Positions 61,801 to 64,000 of a DNA stretch of 64,000 nt are shown here, in pieces. Every line of letters begins with the position of its first letter. Position 1 is the stretch's first letter. The stretch comes from Paramecium octaurelia. Lineage: Eukaryota > Ciliophora > Oligohymenophorea > Peniculida > Parameciidae. The translations under genes were made by a program, and so were the position numbers. The notes under the pieces are model-generated. The model was not told the origin of the DNA. It worked only from the letters and a program-made list of their open reading frames with translations, and ran no database searches. The DNA lies in assembly GCA_905182995.1 (NCBI GenBank), contig CAJJDP010000121.1, positions 68,303-132,302 on the forward strand. Direction: 5' to 3'.

Positions 61801-62286
61801 ATGTTAAAGAGTGTGATCAAAACCTTTAGGTTTTCTTAATTCAATACTAAAATTGATCAAATTTAACACCATACTTATGGCCCATTATAGGAAATAGATT
61901 TTAAATTGTTGAATATTCGCTAAACTACATCCTTAAGGGAGATCTATTATTCATATATGAAACATATGAAATTATATGAAATTTAGCAATAAGAAGAAAA
62001 AATGGAATTAATTAAGAGAGCTTATTTAAGGATTTTGTCGAAACGATTAAATAATATAGATGAAATAACAGAAGAGGAATAAAAGGATTTAAGATTCTTA
62101 ATGGACAATAATTTTGGTTTCCCATTTGTTGAAGGATTAAGAAGATCAGAGATGATTGCATAATTTTAAGAGGAAATAGAAGCCAAAAGGCTTTACCATT
62201 ATCCCCGTATAACAATAGCTTTGCTTTGGATAATATTGGGCATTCCTAGTTTCTATTATAGTGACAATTATGTATATGAAAAATGA
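61801..62286 (+). CDS. Small membrane protein, possibly mitochondrial
   Basis: Intronless, 161 aa. The N-terminus MLKSVIKTFRFSQFNTKIDQ is basic and amphipathic, like a mitochondrial presequence. Then TSLREIYYSYMKHMKLYEIQ and a charged helix ELIKRAYLRILSKRL recall a J-like helical pair but lack HPD. A single C-terminal membrane span is visible (ITIALLWIILGIPSFYYS). The layout, presequence plus one span near the C-terminus, fits a small inner-membrane subunit. That is inference. Confidence 0.65.
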
Positions 62287-62304
62287 GTAAAAATAATTAA
62301 TAAT

Positions 62305-63108
62305 TCATTGTTTTTCAACTGATTAAGGTATTATATAGAATTCTGTATCTTATATTTATAGACATTGATTTTTTAATGGAGTTATTATATTTTCTAAAGC
62401 TTAGATTATTTAATTGTTTCTGTTTTGCAAATGTTTACTTTTGCTTAATTGCTTAACATTTTGATAGATTTTAGTATCAAATTCAAAAATGGGTGTGACA
62501 TCTGATAATATTATGGCTTTGTAACTTTGAAATTACTCAAAATTAGTTTGATCACAAATTAATGTATATGGTTCTTCATTTTAAACGAAAGATTACTTTT
62601 AGTCTAACTCAATAAATTCCTATAAAGAATCTGAAAATGTCATATCCACAGACCTTTCTTCAGAATAAACATCCTCTGCTACTTCTTCTTCTGAATCTAA
62701 TTCATATTCAATGAATGAATATTGACAGAAAGGTGATCTTGGATTGACTTACTTATACCCAATAAGCTTGCCATTATAGTATCTACAAGAATCAAAAACA
62801 TCAAAATAGACCTTTCGTTTATTAATTTATAGAGGTTTTTTTGGTTTATTAGTGGTATCATCGTTGGACAATTAATGTGATAATTCAGAGAAATTCTAAA
62901 TATTATTTGGTTCTAAACAAGAGATTTTCTTTTCAAATTCTAATTATTTATCTTAATCCCATTTTGATGAAGGCTCTTAGTTAGACTTTTTGAAATTGTT
63001 TTTAGTTGACTTTCTCATAAACTTTTGCAGATTATCATTTTTAATTTTTATTTTGGTGGATTCTTTATTTTCCCTTTTTGATTTCATCAAATTATCTTCT
63101 TTAGGCAT
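62305..63108 (-). CDS. CAF-1 large-subunit (p150/CAC1)-like protein
   Basis: Open frame of 267 codons from ATG 63106-63108, ending 18 bp from the stop of the converging membrane-protein gene. A Lys-rich N-terminus (KSKRENKESTKIKIKN) leads to KRKVYFDVFDSCRYYNGKLI, then NPRSPFCQYSFIEYELDSEE and EVAEDVYSEE. This corresponds to the conserved CAF1A block (RPPYWGTW-x-RNPF-x-LDYEVDSDEEWEEEE), in which CAF-1 binds histone H3-H4 for replication-coupled deposition. The rest has no clear domain. The frame stays open upstream to at least 63177, and a 19-nt intron would join it to the gene entering from the right edge, so it may be the C-terminal part of a longer protein. Confidence 0.6.
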
Positions 63109-64000
63109 TTTATTGATTTCTACTATATTATAAAAGATTACTTTTTGTACTTTGATCTTAATTTTTGGACTGATCATTTATTGGTTTAGCAAAGGAGACT
63201 TTATTAAAGGTCTATGCAGATTCATCTGTAATGAGATCTTCAGAAATGTATTTTTCGATGAAATCTTCATTGACAGATTTTGTAAATGGGAATTGTAAGG
63301 ATGCTTTAATATTAATATATTTTAGGAAAGCATCTTCAATTCTTGCAATATTCAAGGAATCAAGAGAATCTAAAATTTCAGCTATAGAATCAATAATCTA
63401 ATAAATTTGTTGTCTCATTTTTCTCACGGCTATAAATGTTTCAACTTATTCATGATCTCTTAAATCTGAAATATTTTTGATTTCATAGTATCCAGTTAAT
63501 TCTGTTGAATTAAATGTGAGATTGTTTGGCAATGGTTGTACATGATTGATATTAAGCAATTTAAGGAAGAGTGCATAGTTGAATTCTTGTTCATAGGTTA
63601 ATTGTGAATAATCTAACCTTTTAATTTGAGCAAAAGTAATAGTTTCGGTTGTCTTTTTAATTAAGCCAAGCATATGTTCTAATTCTATTTGTTAATTGGA
63701 GTTTAGATATTCAGCAATGAAGTTCTTACAGGAGTGAGCTAATTTGCAACGATGATAGGATAATGGTTGTCCCTCTAATTTAATAGAAATGAGTCTTTGG
63801 AGTTATGGAATATCTAATAGGCCGTTATTGATAGAGTCAATAAGTGTTTGGTTGGGACTAATAGAAAGGACTGGTAGGCCCATTTTGACTAGGCGATCGA
63901 ATAGAGATTCATAAAATGGTTTTCTGGATAGAAGGGCTTCAAGAATTTCTTTTTCTGGAGTTGCCTATTCTAATTGTGTAATGGATTGCTTATTTACATG
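63035..64000 (-). CDS. Unknown protein, 3' part (5' end beyond the window)
   Basis: Open from the right edge without introns. It reads helical and leucine-rich: LVKMGLPVLSISPNQTLIDS, NNGLLDIPQLQRLISIKLEG, LAHSCKNFIAEYLNSNQQIE, FNYALFLKLLNINHVQPLPN. The unspliced frame ends at TGA 63035-63037, overlapping the CAF-1-like gene by 74 bp on the same strand. A 19-nt intron (GTAATC...TATAG, about 63130-63150) would instead make the frame continue into the CAF-1-like part. No family was recognised in this segment. Confidence 0.6.

Noticed and set aside
1-64000. CRISPR arrays, rRNA genes, bacterial operons
   Set aside because: None present; the window is eukaryotic with spliced genes.

Overview
This window is ciliate macronuclear DNA, most likely Paramecium. 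TAA and TAG are read as glutamine and TGA is the only stop: histone H4 carries TAA at its invariant C-terminal Gln, and ribosomal protein L26, the kinases and IFT57 only read through with this code. The genes are cut by many tiny introns of about 20-35 nt, mostly GTA...TAG. Intergenic gaps are short and AT-rich. There are no operons; genes lie on both strands.

Region 1 (0-17.5 kb): the C-terminal part of a guanylyl cyclase of the ciliate ATPase-cyclase type, RPL26, histone H4, a PTB/hnRNP-L-like RRM protein, a multi-pass membrane protein, a three-repeat MYB protein, a HAS1/DDX18 RNA helicase, a protein with an HExxH motif, a coiled-coil protein and a second, SANT-type MYB protein. Region 2 (17.5-36 kb): a CTD-type phosphatase, a large helical protein with a reading-frame break, a small protein with tandem PP1-docking motifs, a MOK-type kinase, a CAMK-like kinase, a NEK kinase that reads in frame into the ciliary protein IFT57, a polyQ protein, an EF-hand-like protein and a divergent Hsp70 with a one-base frameshift.

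Region 3 (36.4-57.2 kb): two giant paralogous surface proteins with cysteine-rich furin-like repeats, a long beta-helix-like region and a multi-pass C-terminus. Their last ~2.2 kb are nearly identical. Between two single-N gaps (44622 and 47519) lies a 2896-bp block that appears to be a copy of 54324-57219 and is probably an assembly artefact splitting the first gene. Region 4 (57-64 kb): a small unknown gene converging on a TALE-type homeodomain gene, a small secreted cysteine-rich protein, a long coiled-coil protein, a small membrane protein, a CAF-1 large-subunit-like gene and the end of an unknown gene.

Several genes bear on cilia and signalling (guanylyl cyclase, MOK, NEK, IFT57, PP1 docking) and several on chromatin and transcription (H4, CAF-1-like, MYBs, TALE homeodomain, CTD phosphatase). 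The clustering is probably chance. All splice junctions were deduced by eye from frame continuity and family resemblance; no alignment was run.
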